DNA of 64,000 bases from Parundibacterium terreum (GCF_014636315.1 NZ_BMED01000002.1:744001-808000), one strand, 5' to 3'. Numbered from the stretch's first letter, positions 45,327-55,048 are shown. Notes: generated by a model from the letters alone, not told the origin. A program made the numbers and translations.

Positions 45327-47984
45327 ATGTCTGGCACTCGCTTGCGAGCGCAGCCTGTTGGCACGCGCTTATCTCATTCCGTCTCCACCTCTTCCACCTC
45401 TGTAAGTGCCCTGCCCGGCCAACGCCGTTTGCTGAGCCTCGCCGTGCGCGCCGCCTTGCTGAGCCTGCTCAGCGCGCCGGTACTCAGCCTGCCCGCCCAG
45501 GCACAGGCTGTGAGTGCAACAGCCAGCAAATCGTACAGCATCCCAGTCTCCAGCCTGGCGACTGCGCTGCAGGCGCTGGAGCAGCAATCAGGCCAGCGTA
45601 TCGCTGTGGATAAGGACTTGATCAAGGATCGCAGTTCAGCCCGCCTGGAAGGCAGCTACACGATGGAAGGCGCACTCTCGGCCCTGTTGGCCGGCAGCGG
45701 CCTGCAGGCGCAGCGCCATGCCGACGGCAGCTATCGCATAGCCACGGCCAGCCAAACTACGCAGCTCAGCTATGGCGTCAATAAGGAAAACGGCCTGCCA
45801 GAAATCAGCGTCAAGGCAGACAAGGAACATCAATACAAACCGCCGCGCGCCGGCACGACCACCATCATCAGCAGCGATGACCTGGCCAAACGCGGCGCCA
45901 GCGACGCCGGCGGCATCGTTCGCTATGAGCCGCTGGTCAGCGCACCGATGGCAGCCAGCGGCAGCGGCAGCGTATGGGATGGCGCGGGCAACACCGGCTA
46001 CAACATCCGCGGCATCGAGGGTAACCGCGTCAGCATGGATGTGGATGGCATTTCCCTGCCGGACGCCGCACCAAAGCCAGACGGCAGCAGCCTGAATGCG
46101 TTCGGCATAGGCCGCGACTACTATGATCCGGAAACCTTCCGCGAAGTGCGCATAGGCTCAGGCACCACGGCCACCGGAGCGGGCACGCCCGGCCTGGGCG
46201 GCGGCGTTGCCTTCGTTACCAAATCACCGGACGACTATGTCGGCGATGGCCGCGACAGCTATCTCGGCTATAAGGTGGGCTATAACTCCGTCAATTCCAG
46301 CACTGCACAGACGCTGACCGGCGCGGTACAAAGCGGCAACTTGCAGGCACTGGGCGTATTCGTCCATCGCAAGGGCAAGGAAACAGAAAGCAAGGGCGAC
46401 GTGGCAGTGAACCCGGATGACTGGAATTCCGACGCCTTCCTGGGCAAGCTGAACTGGACCCTGACACCGGAACAGAAGCTGGGCCTGACCATCGACGCCT
46501 ATCAGCGCGAGAACAAGCGCATCTTCAATAATAAGCAGAATACGACCACCTACCCGGAAGGCGCACGCCAGGACTCCAACACCAAGCGCACCCGTGTCAG
46601 CCTGGACCATCACTACACGCCGACCGGCTTCGCGCTGTTTGATACGCTGGATACACGCATCTACGGCCAGGACGCCAAAGTCACCGACGTCACCGATGCG
46701 CGCTACGTGTTCCAGCAAAACTACCAGCGCCATATCACGACCGGCTACTACAACAAGAGCTACGGCATTGCTTCCGACGCAGTCAAGCAACTGGACCAGG
46801 CCAACAAGCTGGTCTACGGCTTCAGCGTGGAAGAAACAGAAACCCGCCGGCCCTGGTTTGAAGACCACATAGTCATCGCCACCGGTGCGCACCAGTACAC
46901 GATGAAAAACCGCATGGCCGATACCGATACCACCAAGCTGGCCCTGCATGTGCGCGACGACGTGGACTTTGACCTGGCCGGCCATAAATCCACCTTCAGC
47001 GCCGGCCTGCGCGCAGAAAACCGCAAGCAGGATCCCAAGAACCTGGCGGCCTACCTGATCGCTGTGCCGAGTGCATCCAAGGAGATCAAGGATCAATCCG
47101 ACACCTATGTCACTCCCAGCCTGAGCCTGGCCGTGGAACTGACACCGGGCTTCGATGCCTATGCGCAGTACAGCCGCGGCGTGCGCCTGCCGACGGCGGC
47201 CGAGCAGACCGGTACCTATGATTCGTTCAGCTACACCGGCGCCGGCAACGGCTATGCGGTATTGGGCAATCCCAATCTGCAAAAAGAAACCAGCGATGCG
47301 TTTGAGCTGGGCCTGAAAGGCACGCCGGCCAAGGGCGTGCATCTGCGCTCCGCCGTGTTCTATACCCGCTACAAAAACTTTATCGAGTACGTGGCGCAGC
47401 CTGCCGATCCGGTCAATTACCCGACCATCACGCAGGGCCTGTTCCGTCCGGAAAATATCGGCAAGGTCCGTACCTGGGGCGGCGAACTCAGCAGCCAGTT
47501 TGAACTGGGTACCTGGTCCGCACCGCTGGCAGGCTACAGCATAGGCGCGGCAGTCGGCGTATCGCACGGCAGCGCAGAAAATTCGCTGACCGGCCAAAGC
47601 AGCGGCCTGGCTTCCATCACGCCGGCCAAGGGCAGCCTCAGCTTTGCCTATGACGATGTAGCGCAGCGCTTTGGCCTGGCATTGATCGCCACTCACGCAG
47701 ACAGCAAGCAGGCGCCGAACGATGTGATTTCCGGCGTTACCACGCCACGCTTTGCAGTACCCGGCTACAACATCCTGGACTTCACCGCTTATTGGACCCT
47801 CGGGACCATCAGCAAGAACGCCAAACTGAATGTCGGCATCTTCAACCTGACCGATAAAAAATACTGGGACTACGCGTCATCGCGCGGCCTGACTGCCGGC
47901 ACCACCGCAGCAGCCCGCGCCGACATAGAACGCCAGGCCCTGCCGGGACGCAATGCCTATGTCAGCCTCAGCTTCAACTATTAA
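45327..47984 (+). CDS. TonB-dependent haem/haemoglobin-type receptor with STN domain
   Basis: 885 aa from the ATG at 45327. A long signal-type N-terminus with cleavage near AQAQA (~50) is followed by an STN domain (~67-120: YSIPVSSLATALQALEQQSG), a plug (~155-290; GYNIRGIEGNRVSMDVDGI) and a 22-strand barrel ending in SFNY (terminal aromatic). The barrel and plug resemble the haemoglobin/transferrin/lactoferrin receptor class. The Fur box and the downstream HemS-like gene support haem uptake. STN domains normally signal through FecR/FecI-type regulators, but none is encoded nearby, so its partner would be elsewhere. Confidence 0.88.
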   Translation: MSGTRLRAQPVGTRLSHSVSTSSTSVSALPGQRRLLSLAVRAALLSLLSAPVLSLPAQAQAVSATASKSYSIPVSSLATALQALEQQSGQRIAVDKDLIKDRSSARLEGSYTMEGALSALLAGSGLQAQRHADGSYRIATASQTTQLSYGVNKENGLPEISVKADKEHQYKPPRAGTTTIISSDDLAKRGASDAGGIVRYEPLVSAPMAASGSGSVWDGAGNTGYNIRGIEGNRVSMDVDGISLPDAAPKPDGSSLNAFGIGRDYYDPETFREVRIGSGTTATGAGTPGLGGGVAFVTKSPDDYVGDGRDSYLGYKVGYNSVNSSTAQTLTGAVQSGNLQALGVFVHRKGKETESKGDVAVNPDDWNSDAFLGKLNWTLTPEQKLGLTIDAYQRENKRIFNNKQNTTTYPEGARQDSNTKRTRVSLDHHYTPTGFALFDTLDTRIYGQDAKVTDVTDARYVFQQNYQRHITTGYYNKSYGIASDAVKQLDQANKLVYGFSVEETETRRPWFEDHIVIATGAHQYTMKNRMADTDTTKLALHVRDDVDFDLAGHKSTFSAGLRAENRKQDPKNLAAYLIAVPSASKEIKDQSDTYVTPSLSLAVELTPGFDAYAQYSRGVRLPTAAEQTGTYDSFSYTGAGNGYAVLGNPNLQKETSDAFELGLKGTPAKGVHLRSAVFYTRYKNFIEYVAQPADPVNYPTITQGLFRPENIGKVRTWGGELSSQFELGTWSAPLAGYSIGAAVGVSHGSAENSLTGQSSGLASITPAKGSLSFAYDDVAQRFGLALIATHADSKQAPNDVISGVTTPRFAVPGYNILDFTAYWTLGTISKNAKLNVGIFNLTDKKYWDYASSRGLTAGTTAAARADIERQALPGRNAYVSLSFNY

Positions 47985-48043
47985 CCCCTGTTATTCATTT
48001 CATTCGCCAGTCCACACCGACTCATCAACAATACGGAGCCAAC

Positions 48044-49204
48044 ATGAAACAACCTAAGATCATCCTCGCCATCCTGGGTGCACTCGCCATCGTCAGCAGC
48101 CATGCCGCCGCCCCTGCGCTGGCAGACCGCTGGGCCAGCCTGCGCGCAGAGCAGCCCAAGCTGCAAATCCGCGATGCCGCCCGCGTACTGGGCTCAACGG
48201 AAGCAGAATTACTGGCAACCAATGTCGGCAAAACCGTGACCGTTCTGCAAAACCAGGAAGACTCCGCCCGCGAAATCATGCGCCGCGCGCTGGACCTGGG
48301 CGAAGTGCTGGCACTGACCCGCAATGAAAACGGTGTCATAGAACGCACCGGCGTTGCCACCAAACTGAAACCGCAGGATGAAACAGCCACACCAGGCGAT
48401 CCGGAGAAAGAAGCGGAACGCAAGCAGCGCATGAAGAACATCGCCGGCGGCTACCTCGGCGGCGAGATCGACCTGCGCTTCACATTCAAGAACTGGAAGT
48501 ATGCATTTGCCGTAGTACAACCGGGCCGCGACGGCACCACCAGCCGCAGCCTGCAATTCTTTGACAGCCACGGCATGGCAGCGCACAAGATCTATGTGAA
48601 GAGCGAAGCCGGCGTGGCCGTGTTCGACAAGCTGGTGGCAGACTTCCGCGCGCCGCAGCAAACTGCAGAGCTGAAAATAGAACCCATTGCCCCAAAAGCA
48701 GCAGAAAAACCGGACAGCAAGGTTGATGTGAAAGAGTTCCAGATGGCCTGGAATGAACTGACCGATGTGCACCAGTTTGCCCGCCTGCTGACGGAGTTCG
48801 GCGTATCGCGCGAACAGGCGCTGCGCCTGGCACCTGCGGGCATGGCAGAGCGCGTCACACCGGCTGCAGTGCGCAAGCTGCTGGATGAATCCGCGAAACA
48901 GCAATTATCCATCATGGCCTTCCTCGGCAATGAGTCGGTGATCCAGATCTTCAGCGGCAAGATCACCAAGACTGCAGCAGCCGGCGACTGGTACAACGTA
49001 CTGGACCCGAAGTTCAATCTGCATTTGCGTGAAACCGCCTTCAACAGCGGCTGGATCGTGAAGCGCGCAGGCGTGACCTCGGTAGAGTTCTTTGACAAGG
49101 ACGGCGAACTGGTAGTCAGCTTCTTCGGCGTACGCGAACGCGCCAAGCCGCAACCGCAAAGCTGGGTGGACATGACAGCCAGCCTGCCACGCGCCACTTC
49201 TTGA
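48044..49204 (+). CDS. HemS/ChuS-like haem-handling protein with a signal peptide
   Basis: 386 aa. A clear Sec signal (KQPKIILAILGALAIVSSHAAA, cleavage near residue 23) precedes a HemS-family body: RWASLRAEQPKLQIRDAARVLG, a duplicated beta-sheet domain and the late FLGNESVIQIFSGKI and FNLHLRETAFNSGWIVKR. HemS/ChuS/HmuS proteins are normally cytoplasmic haem-trafficking or degrading factors of ~345 aa without a leader. The gene follows the receptor by 59 nt. An exported version suggests a periplasmic haem-binding role. Confidence 0.8.
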   Translation: MKQPKIILAILGALAIVSSHAAAPALADRWASLRAEQPKLQIRDAARVLGSTEAELLATNVGKTVTVLQNQEDSAREIMRRALDLGEVLALTRNENGVIERTGVATKLKPQDETATPGDPEKEAERKQRMKNIAGGYLGGEIDLRFTFKNWKYAFAVVQPGRDGTTSRSLQFFDSHGMAAHKIYVKSEAGVAVFDKLVADFRAPQQTAELKIEPIAPKAAEKPDSKVDVKEFQMAWNELTDVHQFARLLTEFGVSREQALRLAPAGMAERVTPAAVRKLLDESAKQQLSIMAFLGNESVIQIFSGKITKTAAAGDWYNVLDPKFNLHLRETAFNSGWIVKRAGVTSVEFFDKDGELVVSFFGVRERAKPQPQSWVDMTASLPRATS

Positions 49205-49715
49205 CGTAGTCTTTTCTTTTACGCTCTCTCTTCATCTGAGGAGAGAGCGTGCAGGATTTCTTTCCAGCAGCATCCTGCCATCTTCAGCTTCGTCCGGCAC
49301 TTGCCCGGCATCAACAACAGACGAATAGCCTCCTTGCTCATCTGAAAAAAATCAAAGTTTTCAATCAGATTTCCAGTCAAATTCACGATTGAAAAACTCC
49401 AGCCTTGCCTGATAAATTTGCCAGGCTTCAACTTCTTCTTATCCTGCGCACCGACCTCAGAATGCACGAAAAATGTCGGCGGAATTTACATGCGGCATAG
49501 GGTTGCCACCGAGCACCTTCGATCTAAAAAATAATTCTGATGCAGATCAATGGCTTGCAATTTTTAATGACGAAAATACATGCTTGGAATGCATATTGCA
49601 TGGTCGCATCCTGATTTGCGTCAGGCCCCCTCAGGCAGGTCAAAATAAAATCCATGGGGCAATGTCGTTGGGCGTACGTCGAGTGTTCGATTCTTCATCC
49701 CACTAAGGTCAACCC
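49205..49715. other. Intergenic region with a hairpin and a sigma-54-like site
   Basis: 511 bp. A perfect 10-bp inverted repeat (acgctctctc 49221-49230, gagagagcgt 49241-49250) follows the HemS-like gene. A minus-strand 82-codon frame at 49219-49467 shows no protein-like features and I do not call it. The sigma-54-like motif at 49584-49600 is listed separately. Confidence 0.6.
49584..49600 (+). promoter_or_regulatory. Sigma-54-like promoter upstream of PEP-CTERM gene
   Basis: TTGGAATGCATATTGCA has GG and GC exactly 10 nt apart and a perfect TTGCA -12 half; the -24 half is TTGGAAT versus YTGGCAC. It lies 116 bp before the ATG. Sigma-54 control of PEP-CTERM genes fits known PrsK/PrsR regulation in beta-proteobacteria. 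Confidence 0.45.
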
Positions 49716-50441
49716 ATGAAAACTACAAAGCTCAGACTAAAACGATCCCTGCTCGCTCTCACGAGCACCGCCATGCTGGCGTTGGCGGCGACTACCGCCC
49801 ACGCCGGCCTCATCACGGAAAGCGGAGATGCAGGGCAAACGCTCGCGGCATCTCAATTGACTTCGGGAAGCGGATTCATCACAAGTATCCAGGGTTCCCT
49901 GCTGGCCTCGCCGAGCAACGATTATGCCGACATGTTCCGCATCTATCTGTATGCCGGCAGCACCTTTAGCGCGACAACCACAGCCTCCAACTTCAATTTC
50001 AATAATTTCGACACATCCCTGTTCCTGTTCGACAGCGCAGGCATGGGCCTGGTCGCTAATGACGATGATCCTGACGCCGGCCCAACCTCCACCATCAACA
50101 ATTTTTCGGTGACCGCTAGCGGCTTCTATTACCTGGCCATTGCTGGTGCTGGCTACACGCCTGTCAGCGCAGGCGGCTCAATCTTCGGCAGCCTGCTCAA
50201 CCAGGACCAAGCCGGCCCTGGCGGGCCTGGCGGAGCGCAGTCGCTGTCCGGCTGGCAAAGCATCAGCAATGAAGGAGATGCCTACGAAATCGTGCTGGCA
50301 AATGCATTCGCCGGCCCGCCTGTGCAAACGGACCTGCCCGAACCCGGCTCCCTGCTGCTGCTGGGCCTGGGTGCTGCCGGACTGGTCTCGCGCCGCAAAC
50401 TGCGTGCAGCCGGCACCAAGGCTGCAGGCATTGCACGCTGA
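49716..50441 (+). CDS. PEP-CTERM sorted surface protein
   Basis: 241 aa. Sec signal peptide (cleaved after THA, ~30), a serine/threonine/glycine-rich beta domain with FDTSLFLFDSAG and NDDDPDAG (Ca-binding-like acidic loop), then the exosortase sorting tail LPEPGSLLLLGLGAAGLVSRRK (~206-227): PEP motif, hydrophobic helix, arginine cluster. Such proteins are cleaved and anchored or released by exosortase. The exosortase itself is not in this window. Co-directional with the protease 51 nt downstream. Confidence 0.92.
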   Translation: MKTTKLRLKRSLLALTSTAMLALAATTAHAGLITESGDAGQTLAASQLTSGSGFITSIQGSLLASPSNDYADMFRIYLYAGSTFSATTTASNFNFNNFDTSLFLFDSAGMGLVANDDDPDAGPTSTINNFSVTASGFYYLAIAGAGYTPVSAGGSIFGSLLNQDQAGPGGPGGAQSLSGWQSISNEGDAYEIVLANAFAGPPVQTDLPEPGSLLLLGLGAAGLVSRRKLRAAGTKAAGIAR

Positions 50442-50492
50442 TTGCCCGGCCCCTCCCTATTCATTGCAAACCATTTTCTATATGGATCAATC

Positions 50493-52379
50493 ATGAAAAC
50501 AAGATATATCGCCCCGCTGTTGATGGCCCTGCTATCCGGCGTCACAGGGCTGGCACAAGCACAGCAAGCAAAGCTGGATGGACGTCTGTCCGATCTCGTT
50601 GAGTCCCTCAAGTCCCGTGGCGTGTCACGCCTGGCGGTCACAGGGCCGCATGTCACCGATTACAGCATGAGAGACGACTCGGGCCGCGTGCTGGTGGACA
50701 TCTACCTCGATGGCTCCAGCTCCCTCGATGCCGTCGTCGCCAGCCTGAAAGCCGCCGGCGCCAACGTCACCGGCGTTAATCCCTACTTCCGCAACGGCGC
50801 TGTGTCGGCCTATGTTCCTCCTATCCAGATCGAATCCCTCGCGGCGACTTCCGGCCTGCGCCTGATGAAAATGTCGCTCAAGCCGCAGCGTAGCGTGGGC
50901 GCCGTCACGTCGCAGGGCACCACGGTCATCCGTTCGGACGTGGCCAATGCCAGCGGCTACACCGGCAGCGGCATCACCGTCGGCGTGCTGTCTGATTCCT
51001 ATGATGCGTCTTCGACGAGTTTCACCACCATCCGCGCAGCCAATGACATCGTCAGTGGAGACCTGAAAACCCCAAAGCTTGTCATCGATCTGGGCCTTGC
51101 CCCTGATAATACGGATGAGGGCCGGGCCATGATGCAGATCGTGCAGGACGTTGCACCGGGTGCGGACCAATGCTTCGCTACCGCCTTTGCAGGCGAAGCG
51201 GCTTTTGCAGCCAATATACGTGCGCTGCGCACCAATCCCGCCTGCAATGCCGACATCATTGTGGACGACGTGTTTTATTACGACGAGCCCTTCTTCTCGG
51301 ATGGCCAGGTGGCCCAGGCTGTCAATGACGTGACGACCAGCACCACCTTGCCGGGTAAAAAAGTCTCGTATTTTTCCTCTGCCGGTAACCAGGGGGCAGC
51401 CGGCGGCGGCGGCTCTATCGACGTAAGCAACGCGAGCTTTTCTACCTCGCCCACCAATCTGGGCAACATCAACCTGGCCTCAGCCGCAACCTGCACCAGC
51501 TCACCCGGCACCGGATCGACCAAGGCCAACGTTGCCGGCGGCTGGCTGGATTTCGGTGGCGGCGTGTATGCCTTGCCTGTGAACTACACTGGAACTGGAT
51601 CCGGCTCTACCCTCCTGATGCAGTGGGACGATCCCTTTTATGCGGGCGCCGTGACCACGGACTTGAACTGGTATATGTTCAATTCCGCCGGGAACTGCGT
51701 GTTCACTTTCGCCAGCAATAACCTGTCAGCGGACGATGCCACCGAGATCATTGGCCTGTCCGGCGGCGCCAACGGCACCTACCGCATCATGATAGCCCGC
51801 ACCAATGCCGGCACCAACCTCGCTACCCGCGTGCGCCTGCTGAACCTTGACGGATTTGGCGGAACACCTTTCCAGAACCCAAGCAGCCCGACAACCTTCG
51901 GCCACAGTGCTTCCGCCAACGCCAATAGTGTTGCAGCATATCGTTATACTTATCCGGCAGCCCAGATTCCCTATATTCCTATCTATGAACCGTTCAGCAG
52001 CCCAGGACCGGTGACCATCGCTTTCGACGCCGCAGGCAATCGCCTGGCGACCGCCGAGCTGCGCAAGAAACCGGACATGGCGGCACCGGACGGCGGCGAC
52101 ACCACTTTCTTCTATCCCGGCGATGATTTCGAAGGCAACGGCCGCTACAACTTCTTTGGCACCAGCGCCGCGGCACCGCATGCGGCTGGCGTTGCCGCCC
52201 TGATGCTGCAAAAGGCGGGCGGCCCCAACTCGCTGACGCCCAAACAGGTCAAGAGCTTGCTGCAGACCGGAGCACCGGCGCGTGTTGCTCCCTATGGTTC
52301 AACTGCAAACAAGAGCTGGAGTCCATTTGATGGCTTCGGCCTGATTGATGCAGTCAGCACGCTGAACAAATTGCCTTGA
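50493..52379 (+). CDS. Secreted S53-like (subtilisin-clan) serine peptidase
   Basis: 628 aa from ATG 50493. Sec signal peptide (cleaved after AQA, ~23), a prodomain-like region (~25-130) and a subtilase-type catalytic fold. The expected residues are Asp168 (VGVLSDSYD), Glu209 (TDEGRAMM) in the place of the usual His, Asn299 (SSAGNQG, oxyanion) and Ser558 (FGTSAAAPHAAG). The Asp-Glu-Ser arrangement is that of the S53 sedolisin-like group. An insert of ~200 residues (310-480) separates Asn and Ser. Probably secreted; processing of the PEP-CTERM partner or extracellular proteins is possible. Confidence 0.85.
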   Translation: MKTRYIAPLLMALLSGVTGLAQAQQAKLDGRLSDLVESLKSRGVSRLAVTGPHVTDYSMRDDSGRVLVDIYLDGSSSLDAVVASLKAAGANVTGVNPYFRNGAVSAYVPPIQIESLAATSGLRLMKMSLKPQRSVGAVTSQGTTVIRSDVANASGYTGSGITVGVLSDSYDASSTSFTTIRAANDIVSGDLKTPKLVIDLGLAPDNTDEGRAMMQIVQDVAPGADQCFATAFAGEAAFAANIRALRTNPACNADIIVDDVFYYDEPFFSDGQVAQAVNDVTTSTTLPGKKVSYFSSAGNQGAAGGGGSIDVSNASFSTSPTNLGNINLASAATCTSSPGTGSTKANVAGGWLDFGGGVYALPVNYTGTGSGSTLLMQWDDPFYAGAVTTDLNWYMFNSAGNCVFTFASNNLSADDATEIIGLSGGANGTYRIMIARTNAGTNLATRVRLLNLDGFGGTPFQNPSSPTTFGHSASANANSVAAYRYTYPAAQIPYIPIYEPFSSPGPVTIAFDAAGNRLATAELRKKPDMAAPDGGDTTFFYPGDDFEGNGRYNFFGTSAAAPHAAGVAALMLQKAGGPNSLTPKQVKSLLQTGAPARVAPYGSTANKSWSPFDGFGLIDAVSTLNKLP

Positions 52380-52416
52380 GCGATAGCGACTGCCTGATCT
52401 TCCTGCTTCAATGATA

Positions 52417-52447
52417 AAAGCCGGCATCTTGCGATGCCGGCTTTTTT
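52417..52447. terminator. Intrinsic terminator after the protease gene, active in both directions
   Basis: aaaagccggcatc and gatgccggctttt around ttgc, flanked by A and T runs. It separates the plus-strand protease from the minus-strand oxidoreductase. Confidence 0.9.
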
Positions 52448-52461
52448 ATGAAGGGATGGAC

Positions 52462-53592
52462 CTAAGCCTGCTGGGCAGACCATGGCTGGTAATCCGAGTA
52501 ACCTTTCGCATCGCCGCCAAACAAGGAAGCGCCATCGAAATCGGCCAGCGGCAGCCCATCACGCAGGCGTGTAGGCAGATCGGGGTTGGCGACGAACTTG
52601 CGGCCAAAGGCCACCAGGTCCGCATAGCCATTCGCTATGACCCAGTTGGCGCGCTCCAGATCGTAGTTGCCGGCAACAATGATCAGGCCGCTGAAATGGG
52701 CGCGCAAGTCTTGACGGAAGGACTCGGTGAATTGCGGAGCGTCATCCCAGTCTGCCTCGACCAGATGCAGGTAGGCGATGCCCTTTTTCTCCAGGTAGGC
52801 GGCGGCTTCCAGTATGGTCGGCAAAATGTCCGGACATGCCATGCCGCGCGCGGTCAGGAATGGGGCAAGGCGGATCGCCGTACGATCTGCGCCGACTTCA
52901 TCAACAACCGCATCGATCAGCTCTTTCAGGAAGCGCAACCGGTTCTCACGCGAACCGCCGTATTCATCTTCGCGTACATTCGACGTAGTGCGCAGGAATT
53001 GATCGATCAGGTAGCCATTTGCGCCGTGGATTTCCACGCCGTCAAAGCCGGCGGAAATCGCATTGCGCGCCGCCACGCGGAAATCACCGATGATGCCGCG
53101 GATTTCTTCGGTGCTCAAGGCGCGTGGTGTTGGGCAGTTCACCATTTCGCCCTGGCCTGTTGTTGGATTGACCTTCCAGATCTGGGCCTCAAACGGTACC
53201 GCAGATGGCGCTACCGGCAATTCGCCATTATGGAAATCCGGATGCGACATGCGGCCTACGTGCCACAGTTGCAGGAAAATGCGGCCGCCTTTGGCATGCA
53301 CGGCGCTGGAGATACCGCGCCAGCCGGCAATCTGTTCATCGCTATAAATACCTGGAGTGAATGAATAGCCCTTGCCTTGCGGTGTTATCTGGGAAGCTTC
53401 GGTTACGATGAGGGCCGCATCGGCACGCTGCGCGTAATGCAAGGCATTGATCTCATTCGGCGCATCGCTGGGCTGGGTGCTACGGGCACGCGTCATCGGC
53501 GCCATGACTACGCGGTGAGCGGCCGTACGGCCGGCGATTTGCACTGGGGTGAACAGGCGGTTTACTTCGGCAGCATTCATTCTTGCATTCAT
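52462..53592 (-). CDS. Old Yellow Enzyme-family alkene reductase (NemA-like)
   Basis: 376-aa FMN-dependent TIM-barrel ene-reductase, usual length. Motifs: LFTPVQIAG start, QLWHVGRMSHP (~95-105), HGANGYLIDQFL (His and Asn that bind the substrate carbonyl) and late LVAFGRKFVANPDLP. These enzymes reduce electrophilic alkenes, N-ethylmaleimide, nitro-esters or similar with NADPH in the cytoplasm. GGAG lies 7 nt before the ATG. It is divergent from the LysR regulator at 53814, which probably controls it. Confidence 0.93.
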   Translation of the reverse strand: MNARMNAAEVNRLFTPVQIAGRTAAHRVVMAPMTRARSTQPSDAPNEINALHYAQRADAALIVTEASQITPQGKGYSFTPGIYSDEQIAGWRGISSAVHAKGGRIFLQLWHVGRMSHPDFHNGELPVAPSAVPFEAQIWKVNPTTGQGEMVNCPTPRALSTEEIRGIIGDFRVAARNAISAGFDGVEIHGANGYLIDQFLRTTSNVREDEYGGSRENRLRFLKELIDAVVDEVGADRTAIRLAPFLTARGMACPDILPTILEAAAYLEKKGIAYLHLVEADWDDAPQFTESFRQDLRAHFSGLIIVAGNYDLERANWVIANGYADLVAFGRKFVANPDLPTRLRDGLPLADFDGASLFGGDAKGYSDYQPWSAQQA

Positions 53593-53813
53593 GTCAATTC
53601 TCCAAGTAGTCCAGGTAGGCGTATCCGGCTAAGAGCTGGCCACGCATGGGGCAACATTCAAAAGAAGCCAGGCACATGGATACAAGTGCTGTCTTCACGC
53701 TTTACATGGCATGTATTATGATGTGTGACAGTTTCAAACAAAATAGCCTTAAAAACTGAAGCATCTATTCCCATTTTGAACAGATCAATTTGGCAATCAA
53801 TGCGGAGTACTCC

Positions 53814-54776
53814 ATGCCCGAACTCGCCGATATGCGTTTCTTTGTGCAGTCCGTCAGCGCCGGCAGCTTGTCTGCCGCCGGGCGGGAGCTGGGCTTTTCA
53901 CCTGCGGTGGGGAGCAAGCGCCTGGCCAGGCTGGAGGCAGACCTGGGCGTGCGGCTGGTGCAGCGCAATTCCCGGCGCTTTACGCTGACCGAAGAAGGAC
54001 AGCTTTACCATGACCGCTGCCTTGCCATCCTGGCGGAAGTGGCCGATGCGGAAGCCATGATCAGCAAAGGCAGGCAGGCGCCGCACGGCATCTTGCGGGT
54101 AGCCGCGCCGATTGCCCTCGGGCGGCGCTGGATAGGCCCGGCGCTGGCAGAATTTGCCCGCAACTACCCGGAGGTGAAAGTCCAGCTTTCCTTATCCGAC
54201 AACTATGTCGACCTGATCGAAGGCGGCTGGGATTGCGCCGTGCGCATAGGCGGCGATGAAGACTCCCGCTTTATCGCGCGCAAGCTGGCCGACAACCGCC
54301 GCGTGATATGCGCATCACCGGATTACCTGAAGCGCAGGGGAACGCCGCTGACGCTGGAAGATTTGAGATCCCACGATTGCTTACTGATGAGCCGCAGCGG
54401 CATGCATGCAGACTGGCTATTCCACCCCATCGGCGATAAAAACGGCAAAAGCGGCAAGGAAAATAGGGACCACAGGGACGAGCGGGGTGTCACGATGCGC
54501 ATAGAAGGACGCCTGATTGCCGACAACGGCGAACAGACGCATGACTGGGCCCTGGCCGGCCTGGGCCTGATGCGCCGCTCCATCTGGGACGTGGCAGAAG
54601 ATCTCAACCAGGGCAGGTTAGTTCAGGTGCTGACCGACTGGACCAGCGAGAGCACCCCGATCCGTATCATTTTTGCGTCCAGGCAGTTTTTGCCGGCACG
54701 CACACGCCTGTTTATTGATCAACTGGTTGCACAATTTGACGCCGCATCGCAGGCGGGCATGTTGCGGCAAGTTTGA
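53814..54776 (+). CDS. LysR-family transcriptional regulator
   Basis: 320 aa from ATG 53814 (GGAG 7 nt upstream); an earlier TTG frame start is unlikely. N-terminal winged helix-turn-helix (MRFFVQSVSAGSLSAAGREL... RLEADLGVRLVQRNSRRFTLT), then an effector-binding domain. A polar insert (DKNGKSGKENRDHRDERG) lies near residue 212-229. Divergent from the ene-reductase 221 bp away, the classical LysR arrangement; the inducer is probably an electrophile or oxidant, unproven. Confidence 0.93.
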   Translation: MPELADMRFFVQSVSAGSLSAAGRELGFSPAVGSKRLARLEADLGVRLVQRNSRRFTLTEEGQLYHDRCLAILAEVADAEAMISKGRQAPHGILRVAAPIALGRRWIGPALAEFARNYPEVKVQLSLSDNYVDLIEGGWDCAVRIGGDEDSRFIARKLADNRRVICASPDYLKRRGTPLTLEDLRSHDCLLMSRSGMHADWLFHPIGDKNGKSGKENRDHRDERGVTMRIEGRLIADNGEQTHDWALAGLGLMRRSIWDVAEDLNQGRLVQVLTDWTSESTPIRIIFASRQFLPARTRLFIDQLVAQFDAASQAGMLRQV

Positions 54777-54792
54777 TCGGCTGCGCAAAATC

Positions 54793-54823
54793 GTAGGGTG
54801 CAATGGGCTTTATCTATTGCACC
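54793..54823. repeat. GTAG-type REP palindrome
   Basis: gtag then ggtgcaat/attgcacc hairpin (54797-54804 and 54816-54823), same architecture as the units at 9821-9964. Confidence 0.65.
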
Positions 54824-54933
54824 GTTCTTCTTTAAAGAAACGCAAAACCATTTTTGCTGCTGAGATCGGGGATACTTTCTTTTCTCTACTTCGTGCAGAG
54901 GTGGCGCATGATTCGCTGCTTGCAATCCCTCAT

Positions 54934-54975
54934 AAAAAAAATCCCTGCCGGCAGTCAATGCAGACAGGGATTTTT
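54934..54975. terminator. Bidirectional terminator between lysR and fadL
   Basis: aaaaaaaatccctg (54934-54947) pairs with cagggattttt (54965-54975). A runs on one side and T runs on the other serve both converging genes. Confidence 0.85.
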
Positions 54976-55048
54976 GTTCTGATATCAGGCTACGAATCAA
55001 GCCGCCAATCAAACCACTACACCGGCAAGCCGGCGTAGCGAAGCAGGC

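Noticed and set aside
49219..49467. 82-codon minus-strand ORF after the HemS-like gene
   Set aside because: Its 3' end lies in a perfect hairpin and its sequence shows no protein-like pattern.
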